Assembly (NCBI RefSeq): GCF_013113735.1
Contig: NZ_CP053346.1
Coordinates: forward strand, 2,184,001-2,248,000
DNA length: 64,000 nucleotides
Source: Sphingomonas sp. AP4-R1
GTDB taxonomy: Bacteria > Pseudomonadota > Alphaproteobacteria > Sphingomonadales > Sphingomonadaceae
Direction of reading: 5' to 3'
The notes below the pieces were generated by a model. That model saw nothing but the letters and a program-made list of their open reading frames with translations. It was not told where the DNA came from and did no database searches. Positions within the stretch are counted from its first letter, which is position 1. Each line of letters begins with the position of its first letter. Position numbers and translations under genes: made by a program. Shown piece by piece: positions 1 through 9,698 of the stretch.

Positions 1-941
1 CGCAGCGGGCTGAGCCCCAGCCGGCGCTGGAAAACCGCCCGCATCTGCTCCGGACCGGCGAAGCCGCAGTCGAATGCCACCGCCTTGAGCGGCCGGTCGG
101 TCGCCTCCAGCAGATTGCGCGCATGATCCAGCCGTACGCTCTGGACGAAGTCGTGCGGCGTCTGCCCCAATTCCTGCACGAACAGCCGCGCGAGCGTGCG
201 CGTGCTGATGCCGGCGATGTCGGCGAGTCGCTCGACGGGGAAACGCTCGGTCAGATGGGCCATCACGTGCGCCTGAACCCGGCCGATCGGGCTTTCGGCG
301 TCGCCGTGCGGCAGCAGCAGCGCGCTGAACTGGGATTGTCCGCCCTGCCGCTGCGTGACGACCACCAGGCGCCGCGCACAGGACAAAGCCAGCGCCTCGC
401 CATGATCCTCGCTCACCAGCGCCAGCGCGAGATCGATTCCGGCGGTGACGCCGGCGGATGTCACCAGCGCGCCGTCGCGGGCGTGGATGCGATCCTGCTC
501 GATATGCGCGGCGGGGAAGTCGGCCGCCAGCTGCGCCGCATTCTGCCAGTGCGTCGTGGCGGTGCGGCCATCGAGCAGCCCGGCATGGCCGAGCGTGAAG
601 GCACCCGTGCAGACCGATCCATAGCGATCCGCCTGCGCCGCCCATCGCTGGAGCCAGTAGGACGTCGCCGCACAGGCCGGCGCGTCCGGCAGAGCCGGCC
701 CGCCCGCGACGAGGACGGTATGAAAGCGCCGCTCGGCCTCGGCGAAGGTCAGGTGCGGCGCGATCGGCATCCCGTTCGAGGCGTGCATCGGCCGCCGGTC
801 CAGCGCGACCAGGAGGCAATCATAGCCGTGATCCGGCGGCAGGAAGCCGTTCGCCTCCGCGAAGACGTCCAGGGGACCGGCTACGTCGAGCGCCTGCACG
901 CCATCATGAATGAGGAGCGCAACCTCTCTTCGTCCCGCCAC
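1..941 (-). CDS. GlxA-family transcriptional regulator (DJ-1/PfpI domain plus AraC HTH), 3' end cut by window edge
   Basis: Reading the minus strand gives one open frame that runs off the left edge. Residues about 6-190 form a DJ-1/PfpI class I amidotransferase-like domain, with the nucleophile-elbow motif SVCTGAF (Cys about 111). Residues about 225-313 form an AraC-type double helix-turn-helix ([19 protein letters not shown], then [18 protein letters not shown]). Such proteins are cytoplasmic regulators, often of amine or nitrogen-compound catabolism. I chose the GTG start because GGAGGA lies just upstream; no in-frame ATG fits better. It is divergent from the catalase gene. The effector is unknown. 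Only the last few residues are missing. Confidence 0.85.
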   Translation of the reverse strand, partial: MAGRREVALLIHDGVQALDVAGPLDVFAEANGFLPPDHGYDCLLVALDRRPMHASNGMPIAPHLTFAEAERRFHTVLVAGGPALPDAPACAATSYWLQRWAAQADRYGSVCTGAFTLGHAGLLDGRTATTHWQNAAQLAADFPAAHIEQDRIHARDGALVTSAGVTAGIDLALALVSEDHGEALALSCARRLVVVTQRQGGQSQFSALLLPHGDAESPIGRVQAHVMAHLTERFPVERLADIAGISTRTLARLFVQELGQTPHDFVQSVRLDHARNLLEATDRPLKAVAFDCGFAGPEQMRAVFQRRLGLSPL

Positions 942-1234
942 CTGGGCCCGTTCCTCCGGCGCTGAGGCATCGCGTCGATCACTGTGAACGATGCCGGATG
1001 CCGCACGGCAGCATATCGCACATGGTTGGCAGATTATCCACGCCCGTAACGATTGCGGCCAAAATCCGGGGATGGGATACGGGCGGTGCCGAACGCGGGA
1101 CCCGCTACCCGGAAAGGGACGGGCTTCCCGGCGGTCACGACCGATCACGCGCCTTTCGCTTTTCGCCTTTCTGCGGCTGGGCAGCCGGATGTGCCGGTGC
1201 ACGGGCGCGTGACCGCCGAACTTGGAGGATCGAC

Positions 1235-2674
1235 ATGGCTGACGACACGCTCTTCACCACGGCCCAGGGCGCCCCGGTCGCGGACAATACCAACATCCTC
1301 ACCGCCGGCCCGCGCGGCCCCGCGCTGCTGCAGGATGTGTGGCTGATCGAGAAGCTCGCCCATTTCGATCGCGAGGTGATCCCCGAGCGGCGGATGCACG
1401 CCAAGGGCTGGGGCGCGTACGGCACCTTCACCGTCACCCACGATATCAGTCGTTATACGCGGGCGAAGATCTTCTCCGAGATCGGCAAGCGGACCGATCT
1501 GTTCATGCGCTTCTCGTCGGTTGCGGGCGAGCGCGGCGCGGCAGATGCCGAGCGGGACATCCGCGGCTTCGCGATCAAATTCTATACGGAAGAAGGCAAT
1601 TGGGATCTGGTCGGCAACAACACGCCAGTCTTCTTCTTCCGCGATCCGCTGCGCTTTCCGGACCTGAACCACGCGATCAAGCGCGATCCGCGCACGGGCC
1701 TGCGCTCGGCCGACAACAATTGGGATTTCTGGACGATGCTGCCCGAGGCGCTGCATCAGGTGACGATCGTCATGTCCGAGCGCGGCATCCCGAAGAGCTT
1801 CCGCCACATGCACGGCTTCGGCAGCCACACCTTCTCGCTGATCAATGCGGCGATGGAGCGCGTGTGGGTGAAGTTCCATTTCCGCTCGAAGCAGGGGATC
1901 GAGAATCTCACGGATGCGGAGGCCGCCGCGATCGTCGCGGGTGACCGCGAAAGCCATGGTCGCGATCTCTTCACCGCGATCGAGACGGGCGATTTCCCGA
2001 AATGGACCCTGTTCATCCAGGTGATGACCGAGGCGCAGGCCAAGACCCACAAGCACAATCCGTTCGATCTGACGAAGGTGTGGCCGAAGGGCGATTATCC
2101 GCTGATCGAGGTGGGCGAGCTGGAGCTGAACCGGAACCAGCAGAATTATTTCGCCGAGGTCGAGCAGTCCGCCTTCTCGCCGGCCCATGTGGTGCCGGGC
2201 ATCGGCTTCTCGCCGGACAAGATGCTGCAGGCGCGGCTCTTCTCCTATGGCGATGCCGCCCGCTATCGGCTCGGCGTCAACCATCACAATATACCGGTCA
2301 ACGCGCCGCGCTGCCCGCATATGAGCTATCACCGCGATGGTGCGATGCGGACGGACGGCAATCTCGGCGGGACCGCGCCTTATCATCCGAACAGCAGCGG
2401 CCTGTGGTCCAACCAGCCCGATTTCGCCGAGCCGCCGATGCCGGTGGATGGCGACGGCGCGCACTGGGACCACCGCGTGGACGACGATCACTGGGAGCAG
2501 CCCGGCAATCTCTTCCGCATGATGTCGCCGGAACAGAAGCAGGCTTTGTTCGCCAATACGGCGGCGCAGATCGGCGGTGCGGCCGGGCACATCCAGCGGC
2601 GGCACATCGAAAATTGCACGCGGGCCGATCCCGATTACGGGCGCGGCGTCGCGGAGGCGCTCGGCCTGGCCTGA
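1235..2674 (+). CDS. Monofunctional heme catalase
   Basis: A 479-aa cytoplasmic hydrogen-peroxide dismutase of the small-subunit catalase type. Visible family residues are the distal His55 in [12 protein letters not shown], the catalytic Asn in [11 protein letters not shown] (about 128-129) and the proximal heme-ligand Tyr in [14 protein letters not shown]. The open frame extends further upstream, but the ATG at 1235 follows GGAGG at proper spacing and gives the standard family N-terminus. It is probably co-transcribed with the HD-domain protein 44 bp downstream and is divergent from the GlxA-type regulator, which may control it. Confidence 0.95.
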   Translation: MADDTLFTTAQGAPVADNTNILTAGPRGPALLQDVWLIEKLAHFDREVIPERRMHAKGWGAYGTFTVTHDISRYTRAKIFSEIGKRTDLFMRFSSVAGERGAADAERDIRGFAIKFYTEEGNWDLVGNNTPVFFFRDPLRFPDLNHAIKRDPRTGLRSADNNWDFWTMLPEALHQVTIVMSERGIPKSFRHMHGFGSHTFSLINAAMERVWVKFHFRSKQGIENLTDAEAAAIVAGDRESHGRDLFTAIETGDFPKWTLFIQVMTEAQAKTHKHNPFDLTKVWPKGDYPLIEVGELELNRNQQNYFAEVEQSAFSPAHVVPGIGFSPDKMLQARLFSYGDAARYRLGVNHHNIPVNAPRCPHMSYHRDGAMRTDGNLGGTAPYHPNSSGLWSNQPDFAEPPMPVDGDGAHWDHRVDDDHWEQPGNLFRMMSPEQKQALFANTAAQIGGAAGHIQRRHIENCTRADPDYGRGVAEALGLA

Positions 2675-2718
2675 CCCGGCCGGAGCGCCTGAACGATCTC
2701 CCGAACAGGACAATCGCC

Positions 2719-3372
2719 ATGATCATTGCTGAAAATCCCACTGTCGGGGGTGTCACCATCCCCGACAGCAAGCTGACGCGCGCCATCACGGAATTCATCC
2801 GCGATACGGAAAGCGAACTGCTCTTCAATCACAGCAGCCGCGTCTATTTCTTCGGCGCACTGGCCGGGCGGCAGCGCGGGCTGAGCTTCAATCCCGAGCT
2901 GCTCTACGCCGCGACGATGTTTCACGACATCGGCCTGATGCCCTCGCACGCCAGCGATCATCTCCGCTTCGAGGTGGACGGCGCCAATGCCGCGCGTGAT
3001 TTCCTGCAAGGGCACGGCCTCGATCCGTCGGATATCGAGCGGGTGTGGACCGGCATCGCGCTCCACACGACACCGGGTGTGCCGGAGTTCATGCATCCCG
3101 TGATCGCGCTGACCACCGCCGGAGTGGAGATGGACGTGCTGGGCCTCACCTATGGCGAATATGAGGACGATGTCCGCGAGGCCGTGGTCGCGGCCTTCCC
3201 GCGCACGCCGCGCTTCAAGGAGGATATCATCCAGGCCTTCTACGACGGCATCCGCCACAAGCCCGACACGACCTTCGGCAACGTGAAGGCCGACGTGATC
3301 GCGGACAAGGAGCCGCATTTCCATCGCGGCAATTTCTGTTCGGTGATCCGCGGCTCGCGCTGGAGCCATTAG
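2719..3372 (+). CDS. HD-domain protein, cyanamide-hydratase-like
   Basis: A 217-aa soluble protein with an HD metal-dependent hydrolase fold: His38 (NHSSRVYFF), the HD doublet His69-Asp70 in MFHDIGL, and His116 in IALHTTPG. The N-terminal NHSSRVYFF segment and overall length match the cyanamide hydratase-like subgroup; other HD proteins act as phosphohydrolases. It sits directly after catalase with short spacing, so it is likely co-expressed. The substrate cannot be read from sequence. The start is the ATG at 2719, since the upstream part of the frame overlaps catalase. Confidence 0.85.
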   Translation: MIIAENPTVGGVTIPDSKLTRAITEFIRDTESELLFNHSSRVYFFGALAGRQRGLSFNPELLYAATMFHDIGLMPSHASDHLRFEVDGANAARDFLQGHGLDPSDIERVWTGIALHTTPGVPEFMHPVIALTTAGVEMDVLGLTYGEYEDDVREAVVAAFPRTPRFKEDIIQAFYDGIRHKPDTTFGNVKADVIADKEPHFHRGNFCSVIRGSRWSH

Positions 3373-3445
3373 GGTTTGATCCGCTCACGCGGATGGCGGC
3401 ACCTTTTCAGCTTTGCTGAACCGAACTCCAAACCCTCGCCGGCGG
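3373..3445. terminator. Possible bidirectional terminator between convergent genes
   Basis: Between the convergent HD-protein and TauE genes there are two short hairpins, ATCCGC-tcac-GCGGAT and TTCAG-ctttg-CTGAA, enclosed by GGGTTTG/CAAACCC. No strong T-run is present, so this is a weak call. Confidence 0.35.
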
Positions 3446-3453
3446 TGGGTTCG

Positions 3454-4233
3454 TCAGAAGACGAGCTTGCCGCCGACGATCGCGAGCGTGCCGGCGAGGA
3501 TCGGACGCAGCACATGATCGGGCACGCGGTTCGCGATCAGGCTGCCGACGATGATGCCGGGCACCGAGCCGAGCAGCAGCGCGCCCAGCAGCGAGAAATC
3601 GATCGAGCCGAGCAGCCAGTGGCCCGCGCCCGCGATCAGCGTCAGCGGCACGGCGTGCGCGATGTCGGAGCCGACGAGGCGGTTGGTGGGAAGCTGCGGG
3701 TAGAGAACCAGCAGCACCGTCATGCCCAGCGCGCCCGCGCCGACCGACGAGAGCGAGACGAGCACGCCGAGGCCGATGCCCAGCAGCACCGTCAGCACGG
3801 CCACCTGCCGATCGGGGCGGGGGGCCGTATTGCGCGCGAAGAAGCGCAGGATCTGGGTCCGGAAGAGGATCGCCACCGCGGTCGCCAGCAGCGCGCAGCC
3901 GAGCGTGAGGCTGATCACATGGCCTGTGGAGTTCAGGTTCGCGCCGACATGCGCCAGCACCAGCAATGTGATGACCGTCGCCGGAATGCTGCCTGTCGCA
4001 AGGCGGCGGACCACCTTCCAGTCGATCGAGCGGCCCGCGCCATGCACGCCGGTGCCCACCGTCTTCGTCGCCGCCGCATAGAGCAGGTCGGTGCCGACGG
4101 CGGTGGAGGGGTGGAAGCCGAACGCCAGCACCAGCAGTGGCGTCATCAGCGATCCGCCGCCCACGCCCGTCATGCCGACGAGAAGGCCCACGAACAGCCC
4201 GGCGATCGAATAGAGCGGCTGGAAATGCGTCAC
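3454..4233 (-). CDS. TauE/SafE family sulfite-exporter-like membrane permease
   Basis: A hydrophobic protein of 259 aa with about eight membrane segments in two halves. It carries the family glycine motif GMTGVGGGSLMTP in the first helix and the second-half motif SSVGAGALGMTVL. TauE/SafE proteins export sulfite or small organosulfonates across the inner membrane. The frame is open back to a TTG at 4341, but the GTG at 4233 has GGAAG upstream and gives the normal family length and N-terminus. It is convergent with the HD gene. The transported anion is not determined. Confidence 0.85.
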   Translation of the reverse strand: MTHFQPLYSIAGLFVGLLVGMTGVGGGSLMTPLLVLAFGFHPSTAVGTDLLYAAATKTVGTGVHGAGRSIDWKVVRRLATGSIPATVITLLVLAHVGANLNSTGHVISLTLGCALLATAVAILFRTQILRFFARNTAPRPDRQVAVLTVLLGIGLGVLVSLSSVGAGALGMTVLLVLYPQLPTNRLVGSDIAHAVPLTLIAGAGHWLLGSIDFSLLGALLLGSVPGIIVGSLIANRVPDHVLRPILAGTLAIVGGKLVF

Positions 4234-4528
4234 GTCAGCGGGCTTCCATATCTGTATGGGCGCGCGCGCCGATTGCGGTCTGGCCGGAGGTGGCGGGGTG
4301 ACGCCGGAACGGGGTGCCACGGAATCCCCCGAAGATGGCAAGCACAGAGATATTCATGCTCGCGTCTCCATCACCGGCCGAAACTTTCCTAGCAATGCCG
4401 TAGGGAATGGCCGCAGCCAAAAAGTTGTCGGCGTCAAAGCCAAACTTTGTGCCGGCCCGGACGGGGCGGAGCGGAAAAGGCGCGATCCTGTCGGCACGGC
4501 TGCGAAATGGTTCTGCCCCATCGGAGGT

Positions 4529-5713
4529 TCAGGCAATGTCCCGCGCGGCTGCCTGTGGCGCGCGTGCGACGGACCGCGCCGCCACCAGCCGTCGGGCGGC
4601 TTCGTCCAGCGTCGCGTCGCTTTTGGCGAAACAGAGGCGGACGAAGGTGTCGGGCGCATCCTCGGCGTAGAAAGCCGAGAGCGGGATCGCGGCGACACCA
4701 TGATCGCGCACGATCCGCGCGCAGAAATCCCGGTCGCTCTCGTCGAGGCCGGAGGCGGACAGATTGATCGTGAGAAAGTAGGTGCCGCCGCTCGGCAGCA
4801 CGGCATAGCCGCCCGCCGCGAGCGCCGCCGCGAGCCGGTCGCGCGAGCGCTGATAGCCGTCGCGCATCGCCGCGAACGCGGGCTCGGGGCTCGCCAGCCC
4901 GGCCGCCACCGCGATCTGCAGCGTGGGCGGCGTGGTGAACGTCAGGAACTGGTGGGCGCGGGTGATCGGGGTGAGCAAGGCCGGGCAGGCGAGAACGAAG
5001 CCGACCTTCCAGCCCGTCAGCGAGAAGATCTTGCCCGCCGATCCGATCTTCACCGTCCGCTCGGCCATGCCGGGCAGGCCGATCAGAGGGATGTGGCGGC
5101 GGCCGTCGAACACCACATGCTCCCACACCTCGTCGCAGATCGCGACCAGATCGTGCGCGACGCACAGCTCCGCGAGGAAGGCCAGTTCGTCCGCGTCGAG
5201 CGCCTTGCCCAGCGGATTCACCGGATTGTTGAGCAGCAGCAGGCGCGTGCGCGGGCCGATCGCGGCGCGCAACGCCTCGCGCGGCAGCGCCCAGTCGGGC
5301 GGCGCCATCGTCACGAGCTTCGCGATCCCGCCCGCGCGCCGTACCAGCGGCAGATAGGCGTCGTAAAGCGGCTGGATCAGCAGCACCTCGTCGCCCGGCG
5401 CGATCAGCGCGAGCAACGCGGCGGCGAGCGCCTCGGTCGCGCCCGACGTCACCAGCACGTCCGATGCGCGCGCCGGGAGGTTCTGATGCGCGGCATAATG
5501 GGCCGCCACCGCCGCGCGCAGTTCGGGCAGGCCCATCATCGGCGGATATTGATTGGAGCGCGCGATCAGCGCCTCGGCCGCCGCCTGTCGCACGGCGGGG
5601 AAGCCATCCTCCTCGGGGAAACCCTGGCCGAGATTGATCGCGCCCGTCTCCCGCGCGCGGGCGGAAATCTCCTCAAAGATCGTCGTGCCCATCGCGGCAT
5701 AGATCGGGTTCAT
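4529..5713 (-). CDS. PLP-dependent class I/II aminotransferase
   Basis: A 394-aa fold-type I aminotransferase. The Schiff-base lysine is K228 in GSAGKIFSLTGWKVG, preceded by D194 in ICDEVWEH, and the NNPVNPLGK motif is at 162-170 (the usual Thr is Leu). A carboxylate-binding Arg lies in FVRLCF near the C-terminus. The family includes YbdL-like methionine aminotransferases, kynurenine aminotransferases and N-succinyldiaminopimelate aminotransferase (DapC); sequence alone does not choose between them. The ATG at 5713 begins the conserved MNPIYAAMGTTIFEEIS; the open extension upstream is not family-like. Confidence 0.9.
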   Translation of the reverse strand: MNPIYAAMGTTIFEEISARARETGAINLGQGFPEEDGFPAVRQAAAEALIARSNQYPPMMGLPELRAAVAAHYAAHQNLPARASDVLVTSGATEALAAALLALIAPGDEVLLIQPLYDAYLPLVRRAGGIAKLVTMAPPDWALPREALRAAIGPRTRLLLLNNPVNPLGKALDADELAFLAELCVAHDLVAICDEVWEHVVFDGRRHIPLIGLPGMAERTVKIGSAGKIFSLTGWKVGFVLACPALLTPITRAHQFLTFTTPPTLQIAVAAGLASPEPAFAAMRDGYQRSRDRLAAALAAGGYAVLPSGGTYFLTINLSASGLDESDRDFCARIVRDHGVAAIPLSAFYAEDAPDTFVRLCFAKSDATLDEAARRLVAARSVARAPQAAARDIA

Positions 5714-5810
5714 CGTCGGTCTGCGCTCATATCGTTTCGTCGGGCACGATAGGCGCCGGCGATCCCTTCGGCGATGGACGCCCTTCCATTGCCGACGGCC
5801 ACACACAAAA

Positions 5811-5836
5811 GCGGCCCAGCGCGATGCCGGGCCGCA
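5811..5836 (-). terminator. Terminator of the small lipoprotein gene
   Basis: GCGGCCC and GGGCCGC form a GC-rich imperfect hairpin. On the minus strand it is followed by TTTTGTG, which fits intrinsic termination of the gene at 5880-6065. Confidence 0.6.
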
Positions 5837-5879
5837 GTTTACGCCTCGGGAGTTTGGAACCTAAGGCGATAGGATGAGA

Positions 5880-6065
5880 TCAGAGCCCGTTGGCCGCATT
5901 CTCCGTGGCGGCATTGTCGCTCAATTCGCCGATCGCCTCGTTCGCGCCGATATCGGATTCGTTGCTCGCATTCTCTGCGGTCACATTCTGCTCCGCCGAC
6001 TTGGAGCAGGCCGAAAGCGCCGCGACGGCCAGCATGAGCGATGCGATCGAAACAGCCTTCTTCAT
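5880..6065 (-). CDS. Small secreted lipoprotein, function unknown
   Basis: A 61-aa product beginning MKKAVSIASLMLAVAALSAC. It has a lysine n-region, a hydrophobic stretch and a lipobox (LSAC) with the acylated Cys at about 20. The mature part of some 40 residues is rich in Asn, Glu and Ala with no recognisable domain. The product should be a membrane-anchored periplasmic lipoprotein of the kind common and unnamed in sphingomonads. I chose ATG 6065 rather than an ATG five codons earlier because a G-run lies upstream of it and the signal peptide starts there. A good terminator follows. Confidence 0.75.
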   Translation of the reverse strand: MKKAVSIASLMLAVAALSACSKSAEQNVTAENASNESDIGANEAIGELSDNAATENAANGL

Positions 6066-6313
6066 CAGGATAACCCCCATATCATGTGATCCGGCCGGAT
6101 CGCCGATCTGCCGCCCGATCTTCCAGCAGGCCGTCGGCTTCGCAACGATAGATTTCCTACTTATCGAATAGGAAATCTATCGGGCCCGGCTGGTGAGCGT
6201 CGGCTGATGGGGGCGCTATCGATATCCGGAGGCCGACGACGCGCCTCAGCGGCTGAGGACCGCATAAGCCTTTGGGCCTGCACGTGCCGGCGAACCGGCG
6301 AGCGGTGCGCCGG

Positions 6314-7324
6314 TCAGTCGATCCCCGGCAGCGGGGCTGCGGGATGGACGAGCCCGGCGTCGCGGAGCGCGCGCCAGAAGGCGACAGGCACCTGTTCGTC
6401 CAGCGCGGCCCGGTCCTCGGCGATCCGGCCCGGCCGGCTGGCGCCCGGGATCACGGCGACCACCGCCGGATTGGCGAGCGAGAATTGCAGGCCCGCCGCC
6501 TTCATGCTCACCCCGTGCCGATCGGCGATCGCCTTGATCGCCGCGACCTTGGCGAGGATCTCCGGGCTGGCGGGTGCATATTCGAAGTTCGGGCCGCCGA
6601 CGAGCGCCCCGGAGCTGTAGGGACCGCCCACCACGATCCCCAGGCCTCTGGCGGCGACCATGGGCATCAGCCGTTCCAGCGCCCGCGCATGATCGAGCAA
6701 CGTGTATCGGCCGGCCAGCAGGGAGCCATCGGGTCGGGGCGCGTCGAGATCGAGCAGCAGCTCGACCGCCTCGACGCGGTTGACGCCGAGCCCCCACGCC
6801 TTGATCACGCCTTCGTCGCGAAGCCGGTCGAGCACCGGAAAGGCACCGGTGCGGGCCTGCTCGAACATGGCGAGCCACTCGTCGCCGTAGAAATCCTGCG
6901 CGATATCGTGGACCCAGACGATGTCGATGCGATCGGTCTGGAGGCGCTTGAGACTGCCCTCGATCGACCGGAGCGTCGCATCCGCCGAATAATCGTTGAT
7001 TACCGTGTTGCGGCGGCCATGTGCGAAGACGTCGCCTTTCTCGCCATTGTCGCGCGGACCGTCATCGATCGTGTCGAGCACGATGCGCCCGATCTTGGTG
7101 CTGATCACATACTCGTCACGTGGCTTGTCCTTCAGAGCCTGGCCCATCCGGATCTCGGCCAGGCCCGCGCCGTAGAAAGGCGCGTTGTCGAAATAGCGGA
7201 TGCCGTCGTCCCACGCGGCCTCGACGGTGGCGAGCGCTTCGTCCTCGGGGATCGCCCGGAACATGTTGCCGAGTGGCGCCGCGCCGAAACCGAGCCTGTC
7301 GGAGAGAATGTCCGTGAGTGCCAT
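6314..7324 (-). CDS. Aldo/keto reductase (D-threo-aldose / pyridoxal dehydrogenase-like)
   Basis: A 336-aa NAD(P)-dependent (beta/alpha)8 oxidoreductase with the complete AKR tetrad: D46 and Y51 (YFDNAPFYGAG), K77 (STKIGR) and H139 (VWVHDI). The long insert after the lysine and the C-terminal NPAVVAVIPGASRPGR cofactor loop match the subgroup annotated as D-threo-aldose 1-dehydrogenase, L-fucose dehydrogenase or pyridoxal 4-dehydrogenase. The start at 7324 gives MALTDILSDRLGFG; longer frames are not supported. It lies 16 bp after the ABM protein gene on the same strand, suggesting an operon. Confidence 0.9.
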   Translation of the reverse strand: MALTDILSDRLGFGAAPLGNMFRAIPEDEALATVEAAWDDGIRYFDNAPFYGAGLAEIRMGQALKDKPRDEYVISTKIGRIVLDTIDDGPRDNGEKGDVFAHGRRNTVINDYSADATLRSIEGSLKRLQTDRIDIVWVHDIAQDFYGDEWLAMFEQARTGAFPVLDRLRDEGVIKAWGLGVNRVEAVELLLDLDAPRPDGSLLAGRYTLLDHARALERLMPMVAARGLGIVVGGPYSSGALVGGPNFEYAPASPEILAKVAAIKAIADRHGVSMKAAGLQFSLANPAVVAVIPGASRPGRIAEDRAALDEQVPVAFWRALRDAGLVHPAAPLPGID

Positions 7325-7340
7325 CCTATCGTCCTTTCCG

Positions 7341-7637
7341 TCAGGAAACCGTGACCGCATCGAGGGTAAACGCCATGCGCTCCGCCAGATCGCCGATGTG
7401 CGAGAGATAATGCTGGAAGTGCGGACTGGCGCGATGCGCGGCCACCGCCGCATCGTCAACGTACAATTCGTCCAGAACGAATCGCCCGCTCTCGGTCTGA
7501 TCGACCCAGAGATCGTAGCGCCTGTTGCCCGGCTCGGACCGGCTGGGGGCGATCATCCCGCCGAGCAGCGCGTGCAGCGCTTCGGTCTTGCCCGGCCGCG
7601 CGGTCAGCACGGCCACCGTCTTAACGCCCTTCGTCAT
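7341..7637 (-). CDS. Putative quinol monooxygenase (antibiotic biosynthesis monooxygenase domain)
   Basis: A 98-aa ABM-domain protein with a dimeric alpha/beta ferredoxin-like fold. The typical signature is visible: VAVLTARPGKTEALHALL at the start, then EPGNRRYDLW, FVLDELY and HRASPHFQHYL. Relatives oxidise quinols or aromatic polyketides without cofactor, and some only bind. It probably forms a two-gene operon with the aldo/keto reductase that follows. Confidence 0.85.
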   Translation of the reverse strand: MTKGVKTVAVLTARPGKTEALHALLGGMIAPSRSEPGNRRYDLWVDQTESGRFVLDELYVDDAAVAAHRASPHFQHYLSHIGDLAERMAFTLDAVTVS

Positions 7638-7773
7638 CGGCTTCGCTCCCGTTCGCCTGGTGTCGCGTGGAGTCGCATCGATCCACGATGCGGGGAGATA
7701 CGTCGGCCGGCGACGCCGGCGCGGTCAAACGGCGTGAAATCCCGTCAGCGCCGGTGAAGGGCGATGTCGATCG

Positions 7774-9018
7774 TTACATTTGCCGATTTCGGGATGAGGC
7801 CGTGCGTCGGGCCGCAGCGCGGCGGTTGAAATAGAGGAGGTAGCCGGTGATGGGAAAGAGCGGCATCAGCGCCGCCGCGAGCATGAACAGGATCGCGAAG
7901 GGCAGGCCGAAGAAGGTGCCGCGATGGACGGCGAGGCGCGCGGACGCCATCCGTTCCCCGAGGCTGTTGCGGGCGAACAGGTCGCGGTCGCGGATTTCGC
8001 CGGTTTCCCCGTCGATCGAGAGTTCGTTGAACGCCCGCTCGTTGCCGGCCGTTGGCAGAAGGTAGCGCACGCGAACCGGCGCCTTCGCCGACTTGGGCAG
8101 CGTGATGATGATCGTCGTGGGGCCACCATTTTCGCGCAGCGTCGCCCGCCAGGCGGTGTCGAGCCTGGCGGCGGGGTGGCCGGGGGCGGCCTTGCCGGAT
8201 GCACGATCCTTCGATTTGGCCGGCGCGGGCTCTGCCTCGTCCGCCACGGTGGACTTGCCCGTCAGCACGAAATCGAAGCCCGCTTTGTACCAGGGGTACG
8301 AATAGGTCAGCCCGGTCAGCGCCGCGACGAGATAGACCGGCAGCACCCAGGTCCCGATCACCTGATGCAGCGTGAGATAAAGGCCGCGCCCCCGCGCATT
8401 GAGGTGGGGTTTGAGCCAGAGGCGCCAGTTCAGCGGCCGGCGCGGCCAGCGCAGATAGAGGCCGGACAGGAGGAAGCCGAGCAGGCTGATGGCCGCGATC
8501 CCGGTGATCTGGCGGCCGGCGCCTTTCGCGCCGCCGGGCAGAAGCAGGAAGCGATGAAGCCGGCGCACCGTCGCGAAGAATTGCTCCCCACGCGCATGCC
8601 CGAGAATCCGGCCCGAATAGGGATCGAGATAGAGCTTCTGCGCCGAGGGCTTCGTCGCGCCCGCCGCGACCGGAGGCGCGAAGGTCACCTGCGGCGAGGC
8701 ACCGGGCCGGGTGCGCAGCGTGAGGGAGGTGGGCTTTGCTCCCGGAATCTGGGCGGCGAAGGCGTCCAGCAGGTGATCGGGGCTCAGCACCGGTGCCGGC
8801 TTCGGCTCGACATTCACGATGCCGAAGCTGGAGGCTTCCATGATCTGGTCCTCGAACGCCATGATCGATCCCGTGACGCCCATGACGGCGAGCACCAGGC
8901 CGATGCTGATCCCGAAGGCCCAATGAAGCTGGAACATCGCCCAGTGGAACGGCGTGCGTCCGCCGATCCGACGTCGCTTGACGCGGGCAGGCTGGCTGTC
9001 CGGCGCGGCGGCGTTCAT
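7774..9018 (-). CDS. PepSY-associated membrane protein, putative ferric-siderophore reductase
   Basis: A 414-aa inner-membrane protein with about four transmembrane segments (near residues 28-52, 170-195, 210-235 and 375-400) and periplasmic PepSY regions between them. HWAMFQLHW, RRLHRFLLL and LTLHQVIG carry membrane-face histidines of the kind that bind heme in this family. Homologues beside siderophore receptors release iron by reducing the ferric complex in the periplasm. Its start overlaps the preceding gene by 4 bp, so it is translationally coupled as the last gene of a three-gene uptake operon. Confidence 0.85.
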   Translation of the reverse strand: MNAAAPDSQPARVKRRRIGGRTPFHWAMFQLHWAFGISIGLVLAVMGVTGSIMAFEDQIMEASSFGIVNVEPKPAPVLSPDHLLDAFAAQIPGAKPTSLTLRTRPGASPQVTFAPPVAAGATKPSAQKLYLDPYSGRILGHARGEQFFATVRRLHRFLLLPGGAKGAGRQITGIAAISLLGFLLSGLYLRWPRRPLNWRLWLKPHLNARGRGLYLTLHQVIGTWVLPVYLVAALTGLTYSYPWYKAGFDFVLTGKSTVADEAEPAPAKSKDRASGKAAPGHPAARLDTAWRATLRENGGPTTIIITLPKSAKAPVRVRYLLPTAGNERAFNELSIDGETGEIRDRDLFARNSLGERMASARLAVHRGTFFGLPFAILFMLAAALMPLFPITGYLLYFNRRAAARRTASSRNRQM

Positions 9019-9698
9019 CGCCCTCCTCCCACCGTCCAGTCGATCGCCGCGTCGAACAGCTTGAGGCCCGCCGGCGACAGATTGGCGAAGCTGTCATTGT
9101 TGAGGAACATCATGACGCGGCGTGCGGGCGCGATCGCCTCGTAATCCATCGTCGCGCCTTTCTCGTAGCCGAAGATCGCCGCCTTCTCCGGCTGTCCGTA
9201 GATCGTGGCGATCGTGGTGGCGCCGAGGCCGGGGCGGCCCCAGCTCATCGCGGCCTGCTTGCCATAGACGTTGACGACGCCGGCGGGCAGGCCGGCCGCC
9301 ATCGGCTGCGGCGCGTTGACGATCCAGAGATAGCGCTCCTTTTCCGCCTCGCCGAAATCCGCATCGTGGCGCTTGCCCGTCATGGCCAGGTCGTCGAGAA
9401 TGTCATTCTCCCAGGTGAGGAGCGGCACGGGGAGGGTGCGCCAGCCGGGCTTCACATCCTTCGACGATATGGTGGAGGAGATGATCACGAGATCGACGTC
9501 CTTCGCCGTCGCCGGCTCCGCATCCTGATCGGCGATGCGCACCGTGAAGCCGCGCTCCGCCAGATGATCGCGCACCTTCATGTCGATATCGCGCGACGGC
9601 CCCTTCTCCTGGATCACGAGCAAGGCGGTGCGCGGCGACCGGGCGGGGGCCGCGCCGGCCAGCATCAATGTCAGTACGATGGCGAGGAGGCGCGTCAC
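9015..9698 (-). CDS. Secreted protein of a siderophore-receptor operon, function unknown
   Basis: A 227-aa product with a clear signal peptide (MTRLLAIVLTLMLAGAAPAR). The mature domain (ALLVIQEKGPSRDIDMKVRDHL, LVIISSTI, VPLLTWEND, ATTIATIYGQPEKAAIFGY) resembles an alpha/beta Rossmann or ThuA-like fold, but no catalytic residues can be named. It overlaps the TonB receptor gene by 4 bp upstream and the PepSY gene by 4 bp downstream, so the three are co-transcribed. The context suggests a periplasmic helper in ferric-siderophore handling. Confidence 0.8.
   Translation of the reverse strand: MTRLLAIVLTLMLAGAAPARSPRTALLVIQEKGPSRDIDMKVRDHLAERGFTVRIADQDAEPATAKDVDLVIISSTISSKDVKPGWRTLPVPLLTWENDILDDLAMTGKRHDADFGEAEKERYLWIVNAPQPMAAGLPAGVVNVYGKQAAMSWGRPGLGATTIATIYGQPEKAAIFGYEKGATMDYEAIAPARRVMMFLNNDSFANLSPAGLKLFDAAIDWTVGGGR

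Noticed and set aside
123..965. Long plus-strand open frame
   Set aside because: It is the antisense shadow of the GlxA-type regulator; the product is Arg-rich with no domain.
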